Origin: Cohaesibacter celericrescens
GTDB taxonomy: Bacteria; Pseudomonadota; Alphaproteobacteria; Rhizobiales; Cohaesibacteraceae
NCBI RefSeq assembly: GCF_002866925.1
Contig: NZ_PKUQ01000016.1
Location: forward strand, 186,001-250,000
Reading direction: 5' to 3'
Length of the DNA: 64,000 nucleotides
How positions within the stretch are numbered: position 1 is the stretch's first letter; the number at the start of each line of letters is the position of its first letter. The position numbers and the translations under genes are program-made. Positions 10,215-19,408 of the stretch are shown piece after piece. The notes below the pieces were generated by a model that was not told the DNA's origin, did not search any database, and was given only the letters and a program-made list of their open reading frames with translations.

Positions 10215-10484
10215 ACCAACTTCCGCTCAAAAACAGTTTGGGGAACAAAGACTAATCGCCTGTTCGCACATTCCGTCTCTTATAGGCTTTCCCTGAAGCT
10301 GAGAAAAGGGTTGAAAGTCTTGCTCACCCCTTTTGGGGAAGAATTATCGTCATGATTTTGCCAAATGATGACAATTTTATGACTCGGACAGCTTGGCCCG
10401 TTCACATCAGGTTCTGCTCAAGCATGATAAGCAATGTCTAACGCGAACGGGGAAGTTTGCATGCACCTTTTTAGACCGTAAGGT

Positions 10485-11276
10485 TCAACAGCTTGTCGAG
10501 CCGCAGCTGCGGATGTCTTTGATTTTGGTTTTCAGGGTATCGACCGGAACAAAGCCGGGAATAACCTCATCGGCCAAGACATATCCAGGGGTTCCTGTAA
10601 GCTGAAGAGCATCAGCCATTTTGTAGTTTTCTTCGATCGTCTTCACCAAAGTGCGGTCTTCATACAGTGCTTCGAGCTTTGCGCGGGAAATGCCGATTTT
10701 TTCCGCAACACGCAGGGCGCTTTCCTTGCTGGCAGTGCCGCGCAGGGTCATCATGGCTTTGTGGAAGTCCAGATATTTTTCAGGGGCTTCCTTGGTGATT
10801 GCAACAGCAACCAAGGCGGCTTCCATGGATTGTGGACCTAGAACCGGCCATTCCTTTACGATAAAGCGCAGGTTTTTATCAGAGTCGAGCAGTTCCAGCA
10901 TGTTGCCGAACGCTTGCTTGCAGTAGCCACAATTGTAATCGAGGAATTCGACCAATGTAACGTCGCCATCGGGATTGCCCAGAACGACATCTTCCTTGGC
11001 GTTGAAGAGGGCGTCTTTGTTGGCGAGCAAAGCTTCTTTGGCGCGCTCGGAGCGTTCATTCTGCGCTTGCTTTTCGCGTTCCGCATCTTGCTGGCGCAGC
11101 ACGCCAAAGACTTGGCGCATCAAATCCGGATTTTCGAGTAGGTAATCGGTGACAATTTTTTCGATTTCCTCTTTTTGGTCGGCATCGAAATTCGCGGCGA
11201 TTGCTGGTGCACTAACAAAACCAATCGAGGTGATGACGAACATCAGGAAAGCGATCATATGCATAGGCTTGCGCAT
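10485..11276 (-). CDS. Periplasmic DsbA-family thiol:disulfide oxidoreductase
   Basis: The 263-residue product starts with a signal peptide (hydrophobic 7-24, ending PAIAA). A charged helical region of about 70 residues with many Glu/Gln/Arg follows, then a thioredoxin-fold domain with the active site CGYC at 116-119 (NCGYCKQAF) and the cis-Pro loop TGTPGYVL. The architecture matches the DsbA/Com1-like group of Rhizobiales, whose helical N-terminal part is thought to mediate oligomerisation or binding. The last residues contain a second Cys pair (SCGSTSC). It is upstream of aroQ with a 270-base gap, so cotranscription is uncertain. Confidence 0.93.
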   Translation of the reverse strand: MRKPMHMIAFLMFVITSIGFVSAPAIAANFDADQKEEIEKIVTDYLLENPDLMRQVFGVLRQQDAEREKQAQNERSERAKEALLANKDALFNAKEDVVLGNPDGDVTLVEFLDYNCGYCKQAFGNMLELLDSDKNLRFIVKEWPVLGPQSMEAALVAVAITKEAPEKYLDFHKAMMTLRGTASKESALRVAEKIGISRAKLEALYEDRTLVKTIEENYKMADALQLTGTPGYVLADEVIPGFVPVDTLKTKIKDIRSCGSTSC

Positions 11277-11457
11277 GGGTGAGGGCGTCCTTGTGGTTTA
11301 CTGGTAACGTCATTGATATCTGACGCCATTCAATCTGGTTGCAAGAATAGGGTGTTTTGTCGCCTGTGTGTGACAAATCTGAAATTATTCACCTGAATGT
11401 GACAGGCGTTTGTGGTTTGTAGATTGTGTAACCTGTCCAACAGTGGTGGCAGGGGCT

Positions 11458-12906
11458 TTACAATTTTGGCTGTTTGTAGGTCAAAATATCATCGGCCTGC
11501 AGCCATTCCGGACTGCCGCGTTTGAGTTTTTTCTTGGCCCGAGCAGCCATGGCCTTGGCTGAGCGAATGTCACCGGAAGCAAAATAGCCGTTGGCTGTGG
11601 CCATCTCGGCCTGAGCTCGCTGTCCGAGTTTGTCATAAGCCTGTGCCAAGAAACGATAGCCAACCTCCATATCCGGGTCATTTTGCAACCCGCGTCGCAG
11701 GTGTGAGACTGCCTGAGAATAACTTCGGTTGGATTTGGATGACAAAATTGCTTGCCCCAGCATGACGCGGAGAATGCCTTCATTTGGGCGCAACGAGACG
11801 GCTTTGTTCAGCGGGGCAATGGCTTTGTCCCCAGAGCCGGTTTCCAGATAGATTTGGCCTTTTAGCTCCCAGAAATAGGGATATTGGGGCTGTGCTTTGA
11901 TGAGGGCATCAACCAGACGGATTGCCTTTTTGTGATTGCCCAATCGGTAAGTGGTAATCGCGCGGGCATATTGGCTTGCCAGATCATTGCCTTTGTAGGT
12001 GCGCATAACTCGCTTGGGGCTTTGAGTGAAGGCGGTCAGCTTTGCCCGCACCAAATTATGCCTGAACTGAAGGGATTTGCTGTCTTTCTTAGCAAAGAAC
12101 TTGCTCTTTTTTGCCAATCGCTCAATTTGCGAAATGCGTTCGCGCGGCAGAGGGTGAGACTGAATGTAGGGGTCAACATGGCGGCTTGAAAAGAGGGACT
12201 GATCGGCAAACCGTTTAAAGGTTGTGAGCATCCCATTGGCTGACTGTCCTGTACGTTCCAAATACCGAATAGCAGCTCGGTCTGCTGCAATTTCTTCCGT
12301 GCGGGCGTAGCTGAGGAACGTGCGTTGTGCGATGCCCGGAGATGCTGACATAATGGCTCCGCCTGCCTGAGCTGCATTGGAATTGCCAGAAGCGACCCCT
12401 GCGGCGGCGGCCCCTGCACCAAGCAGCATGCCGATGGCCGCGATCGTTTGTGCTTCTTCCATGGCGCGGCGCAAGCGGATCAAGTGACCGCCGGCGATGT
12501 GTCCGGTTTCGTGAGCGAGCACGCCAATGACCTCGTTGGGCGTTTTAGAAAGGATGACGGTACCGGTGTTGATGAACATACGTTTGCTATCAACAACAAA
12601 AGCGTTCATGCGGCTGTCATTCACCAAGTGAATGCGAATATTGCGTGGTTTGAGTCCGGCAGCTTTGAAAATGGGGCGCGCATAATCGCGCATCAATTCT
12701 TCGGTTTCTGCGTCGCGGACCAGTTTCAAGTTGCGACTTTGCGCGGAGGCCGGACTGATTTGCAGCATCGGTAGAATTGCAATGCAGGCGGCCATAAATG
12801 TGCAAGTGGCTCTTTGCAGAGGGTATCTGCTGTTGCTTCCAGCTTCGACAAGTGAATGTACGGCTGGATGTTTTTGCAAAGACTTGGTACCAAATGGTCT
12901 AAACAT
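11458..12906 (-). CDS. Periplasmic M48 metalloprotease with C-terminal TPR repeats (BepA-like)
   Basis: Exported zinc protease of the BepA/YfgC type, a family acting in outer-membrane protein quality control. A signal peptide precedes the domain (hydrophobic TFMAACIAILPML ending SPASA). The zinc motif is HETGH, with the third ligand in the EEIAADRAAIRYL block. A Gly/Ala-rich hydrophobic segment follows the metal site. The C-terminal third shows TPR-like repeats (YPYFWELKGQIYLETGSGDKA and similar units). I chose the ATG at 12906 because AAGG lies eight bases upstream; an in-frame ATG at 12921 has its purine run abutting the codon. The product is 482 residues. Its substrate here is unknown. Confidence 0.92.
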   Translation of the reverse strand: MFRPFGTKSLQKHPAVHSLVEAGSNSRYPLQRATCTFMAACIAILPMLQISPASAQSRNLKLVRDAETEELMRDYARPIFKAAGLKPRNIRIHLVNDSRMNAFVVDSKRMFINTGTVILSKTPNEVIGVLAHETGHIAGGHLIRLRRAMEEAQTIAAIGMLLGAGAAAAGVASGNSNAAQAGGAIMSASPGIAQRTFLSYARTEEIAADRAAIRYLERTGQSANGMLTTFKRFADQSLFSSRHVDPYIQSHPLPRERISQIERLAKKSKFFAKKDSKSLQFRHNLVRAKLTAFTQSPKRVMRTYKGNDLASQYARAITTYRLGNHKKAIRLVDALIKAQPQYPYFWELKGQIYLETGSGDKAIAPLNKAVSLRPNEGILRVMLGQAILSSKSNRSYSQAVSHLRRGLQNDPDMEVGYRFLAQAYDKLGQRAQAEMATANGYFASGDIRSAKAMAARAKKKLKRGSPEWLQADDILTYKQPKL

Positions 12907-13063
12907 AGTTACAACCTTCATCTTCTTACATAAGCTTCCAGCCCCAGATCTATCGTTAAATCAAGGGTGATACGGCCAGTGTCTGTCTGTTTTACACTCT
13001 ATGCCATCCGGCAACGGTGAAAATATGGCATAGGTCGACGACAGAGCAAAAAGGAAAAGAAAA

Positions 13064-14215
13064 ATGCTCACGATATCCAAGCGCGGTGCCGTTCAGCCCT
13101 TTCATGCAATGGATGTTATGGCGCGGTCTAATGCCATGGCGGCAAAGGGGATCGATATCGTCCACATGGAAGTAGGGCAGCCCGGAGCGCCTGCGCCCAA
13201 GGTGGTTTTGGAGGCTGCGCAGCGTGCCCTTGTCGATGGCCGAATAGGTTATACAGATGCGCTCGGGATTATGCCTTTGAGGGAGCGGATCGCGGAGCAT
13301 TATAGTCAGCATTATGGTGTTTCTGTTTCACCTGATGCAGTGGCCATTACAACCGGTTCCAGTGCGGGGTTCAATCTGGCTTTTCTTGCGCTTTTCGAGG
13401 CTGGTGATCGTGTGATCCTGCCTAGCCCCGGATATCCAGCCTATCGTAATATTCTGTCGGCGTTGGATTTAGAAGTTGTTGAAGTGGAGACCCGATGCGA
13501 AGACCGCTGGTGTCTTACCGCAGAGGCTATCCGTCAAGCGCATGCCACCGCTCCGGTTAAAGGTGTGCTGATTGCCAGTCCAGCAAACCCGTCCGGGACG
13601 ATCATGCAAGAGCAGGCCTTGCAGTCGGTTATAGAGGTTTGTGAAGAGCTGGGAATCTGGTTCATTTCTGATGAAATATACCATGGATTGGAATATACGC
13701 TCAAGGCAGAGACTGCCTTGCGCTACTCCCCCAACGTGGTGATCATCAATTCATTCTCAAAGTATTATTGTATGACCGGTTGGCGTATAGGCTGGATGAT
13801 TTTGCCTGCCAGTGCTCGCCGTTCTATCGAATGCCTTGGTCAGAGCCTTTATATCTCCGCGCCAATGATTTCACAGGTTGCAGCTATTGCAGCATTTGAC
13901 GCACAGGAGGAACTGGAAGAGATCAAGGCAGGATATGGACGCAATCGGGCCTTGTTGAGCCAAGCATTGCCATCAATCGGGCTGGGCGATTTCATGCCGA
14001 TGGATGGTGCGTTTTACGTCTATAGCGATGTGAGCAAATTGACCAATGATTCTATGGATTTTGCCAAGCGGTCACTGACCGAGGCCCGTGTGGCGATCAC
14101 GCCGGGAGCTGATTTCGATACAACTCGGGGGCATCATTATGTGCGCATTTCTTTTGCGGGCACACAGAATGATATGATCGAGGCCGTTGATAGGCTGACT
14201 GGCTGGCTTAAATAG
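13064..14215 (+). CDS. PLP-dependent class I/II aminotransferase
   Basis: Fold-type I aminotransferase of 383 residues. The PLP lysine is Lys233 in the NSFSKYYCMTGWR motif, with the phosphate-binding Arg241. SPANPSGT (172-179) carries the conserved Asn, SDEIYHGL (202-209) has the pyridine-binding Asp/Tyr pair, and SPGYPAY (121-127) is also present. The carboxylate-binding Arg lies in the C-terminal HHYVRISFAG. These features place it with aspartate/aromatic-type aminotransferases; the substrate cannot be read from sequence. The ATG at 13064 follows a purine-rich AAAAGGAAAAGAAAA. Divergent from the M48 gene and convergent with rne. Confidence 0.93.
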   Translation: MLTISKRGAVQPFHAMDVMARSNAMAAKGIDIVHMEVGQPGAPAPKVVLEAAQRALVDGRIGYTDALGIMPLRERIAEHYSQHYGVSVSPDAVAITTGSSAGFNLAFLALFEAGDRVILPSPGYPAYRNILSALDLEVVEVETRCEDRWCLTAEAIRQAHATAPVKGVLIASPANPSGTIMQEQALQSVIEVCEELGIWFISDEIYHGLEYTLKAETALRYSPNVVIINSFSKYYCMTGWRIGWMILPASARRSIECLGQSLYISAPMISQVAAIAAFDAQEELEEIKAGYGRNRALLSQALPSIGLGDFMPMDGAFYVYSDVSKLTNDSMDFAKRSLTEARVAITPGADFDTTRGHHYVRISFAGTQNDMIEAVDRLTGWLK

Positions 14216-14230
14216 ATCAGACTGTTTTAT

Positions 14231-14270
14231 AAAAAAAGCCACCCCAATCAATCTTGGGGTGGCTTTTTTT
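14231..14270. terminator. Bidirectional rho-independent terminator
   Basis: A ten-base-pair core stem (GCCACCCCAA / TTGGGGTGGC) is flanked by seven A's on the left and seven T's on the right. It sits between the convergent aminotransferase and rne genes and can stop both. Confidence 0.95.
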
Positions 14271-14288
14271 ATCGTCTTTTAAAGAAGC

Positions 14289-17207
14289 CTAGAGAAAGCC
14301 TGATCGATTCCACCAGCCCGAGCGCTTTGGGCGGGTTCCTTCCGGTGCCTCCTCTTTTGCGGCTGCTGGCTTTTCAGCTACAGGAGCGGCTTCAGGTTCG
14401 GCAGCTGATTTGGTATCCGCTTCAGCTTTTGGTTCTGCGGCACTTTCACCAATGGAATTATCCGCGGTAGCGGTCTCCATTTGAGGTGTTGCTGGTGCAA
14501 CGGACGCTACTGGTTCGGCCGGTGTTTCAACCGGAGTTGCCTCAGTCGCGACTGTTTCGGATTGAGCAGGTGGTGTCTCAATCACTTCGGACGCAGCTGG
14601 TGCTGTCTTGGTTTCAATTTGTGACCCATCAGAAGCCTGTTCTGCTTGGCTGGATGTTTCTGGTGCGTCAGAAGTCTCATTCGAAGATGTGTTGACCTCT
14701 TTGGCCTCAGCGGTTTGAGTGGTTTCTTGCGTTTCTGCCACTACAGTGCCCTGATCGCTTTTAACAATGACGTCATCTGAGGATCCATCTGTGGCGTCCT
14801 CAATTGCGTTATTGCCAGCTTCAGTGCCTTCGGCTGATAGTTCATTTGCCTCACCATCTTCAGGACGATTGCGGCGATTGCGACGACCGCCACGACGTCC
14901 GCGACGGCGGCTTTTTTTCGGTTTACCGTCCTCATCTTCATCATCGCTTTTGGCTTCAATGTCTTCAGCAGTCTCGGAGGATTCGGCATCCTGCTCGCTT
15001 GTCTCGGATTCATCTGTTGCATTCTGAACATCAGATGGAGAGCTCTTTTTGCGGCGGCGGCGGCGACGGCGTTTTTTGGAGCTGCTTTCTTCTTCGCGCT
15101 CTTTTTCTTCAATAGCATTGATCTCTAGATCGTCGTCGTCTTCTTCATCCAGATCGTCAGTGGTCAACATGGAAACAGTTGGTGTCGGTGCAATCGGCAC
15201 CTCAAGTGGATCGCCCCGCTCGATTTCCAAATGTTTGCCTTCCAAATCATCGTCAACCTCGATGGAGATATGCGCGCCAAAGCGGCTTTCCAACTCATTA
15301 AGGTTGTTGCGTTTCTGATTGAGAATATAAAGCGCTACACTGGTGCGGGTTTTGACCACAACATTATGTGTGACGCCTTTGAGAAGGTGATCCTCAATGG
15401 TGCGCAGGACAAGCAATGCTACTGATTCAGAGGCCCGAACATATCCCGTTCCGTGACAATGCGGGCAGGGGTCCATGGTGCTTTCCAAAACGCCAGTGCG
15501 GATCCGCTGACGGGACATTTCCATAAGACCAAAATGAGAAATACGTCCCACTTGAATGCGAGCACGGTCGGATTTAAGGCAATCTTTCAGGCGCTTTTCA
15601 ACTGCCCGATTGTTGCGCTTTTCTTCCATGTCGATGAAATCGATCACCACAAGCCCTGCCAAGTCGCGCAGGCGCAGCTGACGGGAGATCTCTTCTGATG
15701 CTTCCAGGTTTGTGGAAACGGCTGTGTCTTCGATGTTGTGTTCGCGTGTTGAACGGCCCGAGTTGACGTCAATCGAAACAAGCGCTTCGGTCTGGTCAAT
15801 GACGATATAGCCGCCAGACTTCAGAGTGACCTGTGGGCTAAACATCGCATCAAGCTGGGGCTCTATGCCCATGCGCGTGAAAATTGGTTGCGGCTCACGA
15901 TAGGGCTGAACATTGCGGGCATGGCTCGGCATTAGCATGCGCATGAAGCCCTTGGCTTCTTTGTAGCCTTCATCACCGGCGACCAGAACCTGATCAATGT
16001 CCTTGTTGTATAGATCTCGAATAGATCGCTTTATCAGCGATCCCTCTTCATAGACCAACAGCGGTGCTGCCGACTGGAGCGTCAGGTCGCGAACATTCTC
16101 CCAAAGCCGCAGCAGATATTCAAAATCGCGCTTGATTTCGGTCTTGGTGCGAGAGGCACCTGCTGTGCGCAGAATCACGCCCATGCCGTCAGCAACTTCC
16201 AATTCAGCGGCAATCTGCTTGAGGCGCTTACGATCGGCGATGTTTGTGATTTTACGCGAAATACCACCACCACGAGCAGTGTTTGGCATAAGCACAGAAT
16301 AACGACCAGCTAACGATAGATAAGTGGTCAGGGCTGCGCCCTTGTTGCCACGTTCTTCTTTGACGACCTGAACCAAAAGGATCTGGCGGCGTTTGATGAC
16401 TTCCTGAATCTTATACTGACGTGACCGACGGCGGGTGCGGCGCTCTGGAACTTCTTCCATCGCATCTTCAGCACCGACATGTTCTACATCGCCACTCTCA
16501 TCGTCACCGTTTTCATCATCGTCTTCATCATCATCATCGGATGAAACAAAAGAAACTTTTTCATTATCACTGAGCTCTTCAGCTTCTGCGATCTCGTCTG
16601 GATTGGCGCTAACGCTTTCTTCTGCAGCGGCCGCGTGCGCTTGAGCTGGTGGCGTTTTGCCATCATCGCTCGACGCAGTGTCTTCCGAAGTCGTGCTATC
16701 CGATGTGGTGTCTTGGCTTGCTGCCTGTTCTGAGGATGCTGTATTCGTAGCGTCATCGACGACAGGGCTGTCTTCCGATGGTGCTGCTACGGCTTCAGTC
16801 GCTTCAGAAGAAGATGCATCAGAAGGTGTTGCAGAGGGAGCGGCTTTTTCAGATTTGCGTGATCTGCGTTTTCTAGCTGGCTTTGCCGCAACAACTTCAT
16901 TGTCGTCATCATCAGTATGATGACTTTTTTCTTCATCCAAAAGAGCCTGACGATCAGCGACAGGGATCTGATAATAATCTGGATGAATTTCGCTGAATGC
17001 AAGGAAGCCATGGCGGTTTCCGCCATAGTCAACAAAGGCGGCCTGCAAAGAGGGCTCGACCCTTGTTACTTTTGCAAGATAGATATTGCCACGCAATTGC
17101 TTGCGATTGGCGGACTCGAAGTCGAATTCTTCAACCCGACTGCCGCGTACGACAACCACCCGAGTTTCCTCCGGATGCGTCGCATCAACGAGCATTTGAT
17201 TTGCCAT
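14289..17207 (-). CDS. rne: Ribonuclease E
   Basis: Essential endoribonuclease for mRNA decay and rRNA/tRNA processing and scaffold of the degradosome. The 972-residue product starts with an S1 domain (about 35-92) that is interrupted by an acidic/Ser/Ala-rich insertion, about residues 93-260, and resumes at IQEVIKRRQILLVQV. The RNase E/G catalytic region follows, with the metal-binding aspartates in VSIDVNSGR and VVIDFIDM and the Zn-link CPHC in MDPCPHCHGTG. The C-terminal part of about 300 residues is low complexity: acidic runs, Arg-rich patches (KKRRRRRRRKK, RRRGRRGGRR) and a Pro/Ala/Glu-rich tail ending in a conserved-looking RSGWWNRSGF. Such tails bind RNA and partners. The 706-base upstream region may hold a long leader, as in autoregulated rne genes. 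Confidence 0.97.
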   Translation of the reverse strand: MANQMLVDATHPEETRVVVVRGSRVEEFDFESANRKQLRGNIYLAKVTRVEPSLQAAFVDYGGNRHGFLAFSEIHPDYYQIPVADRQALLDEEKSHHTDDDDNEVVAAKPARKRRSRKSEKAAPSATPSDASSSEATEAVAAPSEDSPVVDDATNTASSEQAASQDTTSDSTTSEDTASSDDGKTPPAQAHAAAAEESVSANPDEIAEAEELSDNEKVSFVSSDDDDEDDDENGDDESGDVEHVGAEDAMEEVPERRTRRRSRQYKIQEVIKRRQILLVQVVKEERGNKGAALTTYLSLAGRYSVLMPNTARGGGISRKITNIADRKRLKQIAAELEVADGMGVILRTAGASRTKTEIKRDFEYLLRLWENVRDLTLQSAAPLLVYEEGSLIKRSIRDLYNKDIDQVLVAGDEGYKEAKGFMRMLMPSHARNVQPYREPQPIFTRMGIEPQLDAMFSPQVTLKSGGYIVIDQTEALVSIDVNSGRSTREHNIEDTAVSTNLEASEEISRQLRLRDLAGLVVIDFIDMEEKRNNRAVEKRLKDCLKSDRARIQVGRISHFGLMEMSRQRIRTGVLESTMDPCPHCHGTGYVRASESVALLVLRTIEDHLLKGVTHNVVVKTRTSVALYILNQKRNNLNELESRFGAHISIEVDDDLEGKHLEIERGDPLEVPIAPTPTVSMLTTDDLDEEDDDDLEINAIEEKEREEESSSKKRRRRRRRKKSSPSDVQNATDESETSEQDAESSETAEDIEAKSDDEDEDGKPKKSRRRGRRGGRRNRRNRPEDGEANELSAEGTEAGNNAIEDATDGSSDDVIVKSDQGTVVAETQETTQTAEAKEVNTSSNETSDAPETSSQAEQASDGSQIETKTAPAASEVIETPPAQSETVATEATPVETPAEPVASVAPATPQMETATADNSIGESAAEPKAEADTKSAAEPEAAPVAEKPAAAKEEAPEGTRPKRSGWWNRSGFL

Positions 17208-17913
17208 AGGGAATAGTCTCCACGGAATCGCGCGCCGACAACCGTTCTGACCGGAATTTCCGGCACTCGGCAGGTTCGCGCTTTACCGCTTTTATTTAAT
17301 GACAACCCTGCTTCTCGCTGTGGACGGATATTTAGACGGCCAACTTCCGGGGCCTGCAGACGTGCTGCATGGCTATCTCCGGGTTTGGGTCGCGTCTTGG
17401 TCCACATAGCCAAGCTGGGTCCTCTTGTTACAAAATACGTGCGCCTCGCATGTGAAAAACAACACATCCTAAGCATGGGGTTAGATGGCCAATATGAAGG
17501 GGCAAAAAATCAACGCGACCCGTCTCATGGCGAATATGTTAAAGATCAGGATAACATCCTGATTGGATAGGGCTATTTGCCTTAGGCTTGGCATGTCCAA
17601 TACGCCGGCGCTGCATAAGTTTTAGGGAATCAATTTGCATTGATCATCATGCGCTTTTCGCCGCTCTGCATTGTCCTTGTACGGCAAATCCTTGCCCCTC
17701 AAAGATGCAGAATGTCGAATCGGATCATTGCTTAGCAACAATAGACCTGTCTTCTTTGTAGGGTTCCTTACAGAATTATGCAAGTGTTGGTACGGATTTG
17801 GCCAGCCTTATCGGCCGTGATGCTCTACACGTTCCCTTCCAAGCGATGTAAGAGATATATAGTTTATGTCAAGAAGGGGTTAACCTGATACCTATTATGG
17901 TTTAGCAAACGTT
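17208..17913. other. Intergenic region between divergent rne and amidase genes
   Basis: A 706-base gap between divergent genes. I see no convincing coding sequence or known RNA family. It must hold both promoters. A long rne leader would be consistent with RNase E autoregulation known in other bacteria. That is inference; no leader structure is evident to me. Confidence 0.55.
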
Positions 17914-19275
17914 ATGGAGTTGAGCAGAGCCATTTATATGTTGTTCGAGTTGTTAGTCAGTTGCCGTCGTGGGGTGCGCCAGGGCGTTCCTTTGAGGCGA
18001 GGTGCCTTTTTGTCGGTTTTACGGAGTGTGCGCTTTTGTCTGTTTGCTGCCATGTTGGTTGGGGTGAGTTCTGTTGCCTCCTCGCAAGAGCTTTCCTCCG
18101 ATATCGTGACGGTTACAGCGGTAAGGACTTCGGGAGATAACAAAGAGTCCCGCTTTGTTTTGGATGTTAGCAAGCCAATTGCCTTCAGTGTGTTTGCGCT
18201 TGCCGATCCTTATAGGTTGGTTATCGATTTGCCGAGCCTTTCATTCCAGATGGCACATGGCATGGGGCAAGTTGAGCGCGCGATGGTGCGCAATTTCCGA
18301 TTTGGATCTTTTGGTGAAACGCGTTCTCGTGTGGTGCTGGATTTGTCTGGACCGGCCAAGGTGAGCAAGGCTTATAATCTACCTGCTGTGGATGGCAATG
18401 CGGCACGCGCTGTTATTGAATTGGTGCATGTTAGTGAACGAGAATTTTCCGAGCAGGCCTTGCGTGATGTCATTCGCATCAAAGCGGATGGTAAATCACT
18501 GGAAAAAACTGTTCCTGTTCGTGAGAAACCGATTCCTGAGCATGAAAAAGGGTCTGATGCGCGGCCTCTGGTTGTCTTGGATCCCGGTCATGGTGGAATT
18601 GATACTGGTGCTACATCCAAGCGAGGCTTGAAGGAAAGCAAGCTGGTGCTGAGTTTTGCCAAAGCATTGAAAAAGAAGCTCGAGGCGGATGGGCATGTGC
18701 GTGTTGTTATGACTAGGGAGAAAGACGAGTTCATATCCCTTTCCAAGCGTGTGGCTTTTGCACAAGCACATAACGCCAATCTTTTTGTCTCGATTCACGC
18801 CGATACGGTGCGTGAAAGCTATGTCCGCGGGGCGACCGTTTATACGCTTTCGGACAGAGCATCAGACCAAGTGGCGGCCAAACTCGCGCAGCAAGAAAAC
18901 AGGTCTGATCTTTTGGCTGGATTGGAACTTGAAGAAAAGGACGATGTGGTCGCCGATATCCTGATTGATCTGACGCGTCGGGAGACGGCCAATCATTCTT
19001 CTCTTTATTCGCGTACATTGGTCGGGGCACTGAAGTCATCCATCAAACTATCCAAGACCCCTGAACGGTCCGCAGGTTTCAAGGTTCTCAAAGCGCCGGA
19101 TATTCCAAGCATTTTGTTGGAATTGGGCTATCTGTCCAATGATGCCGACCAATCCGCGTTGACGTCTGAGGCTTGGCGCAAAAAAGCAATTGATTCCATC
19201 GCCAAGTCGCTGCGTACTTTCTTTCAGCGGCAGTCTGCCAACTCGAGTGGTCTCTTCGTCTCTGGCTCAGGCTAA
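17914..19275 (+). CDS. N-acetylmuramoyl-L-alanine amidase (AMIN + Amidase_3, AmiC-type)
   Basis: Periplasmic zinc amidase that cuts the MurNAc-L-Ala bond in peptidoglycan, usually during daughter-cell separation. The 453-residue product has an N-terminal export signal (hydrophobic FCLFAAMLVGVSSVASS, residues 41-57). An AMIN targeting domain covers about 65-165, followed by a linker and the Amidase_3 domain with VVLDPGHGGIDTGA (His zinc ligand), the conserved Glu in KESKLVLSFAKAL, VSIHAD (second His) and the closing ILLELGYLSN (catalytic Glu). The basic N-terminal extension before the signal is long; a later start is possible but I see no better ribosome binding site. It lies upstream of the antiporter and PBP1A genes on the same strand. 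Confidence 0.95.
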   Translation: MELSRAIYMLFELLVSCRRGVRQGVPLRRGAFLSVLRSVRFCLFAAMLVGVSSVASSQELSSDIVTVTAVRTSGDNKESRFVLDVSKPIAFSVFALADPYRLVIDLPSLSFQMAHGMGQVERAMVRNFRFGSFGETRSRVVLDLSGPAKVSKAYNLPAVDGNAARAVIELVHVSEREFSEQALRDVIRIKADGKSLEKTVPVREKPIPEHEKGSDARPLVVLDPGHGGIDTGATSKRGLKESKLVLSFAKALKKKLEADGHVRVVMTREKDEFISLSKRVAFAQAHNANLFVSIHADTVRESYVRGATVYTLSDRASDQVAAKLAQQENRSDLLAGLELEEKDDVVADILIDLTRRETANHSSLYSRTLVGALKSSIKLSKTPERSAGFKVLKAPDIPSILLELGYLSNDADQSALTSEAWRKKAIDSIAKSLRTFFQRQSANSSGLFVSGSG

Positions 19276-19408
19276 ACGCACACCCTTGGATTGGGAATTC
19301 CAAATAGGAGGCTGATCTCCAATAGAGTTCTGATCCAAGTGATGAGTGGTTTTATCTGCCAGAGGCTTCTGGTCCATATAGTCTAGTCCGTCGGGAGAGG
19401 ATTGCCCT

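Noticed and set aside
14289-17207. Internal repeats in the 3' part and 5' insert of rne taken as tandem DNA repeats
   Set aside because: They are compositional: codons for Glu, Asp, Ser, Ala and Arg in low-complexity protein regions, without a fixed period.
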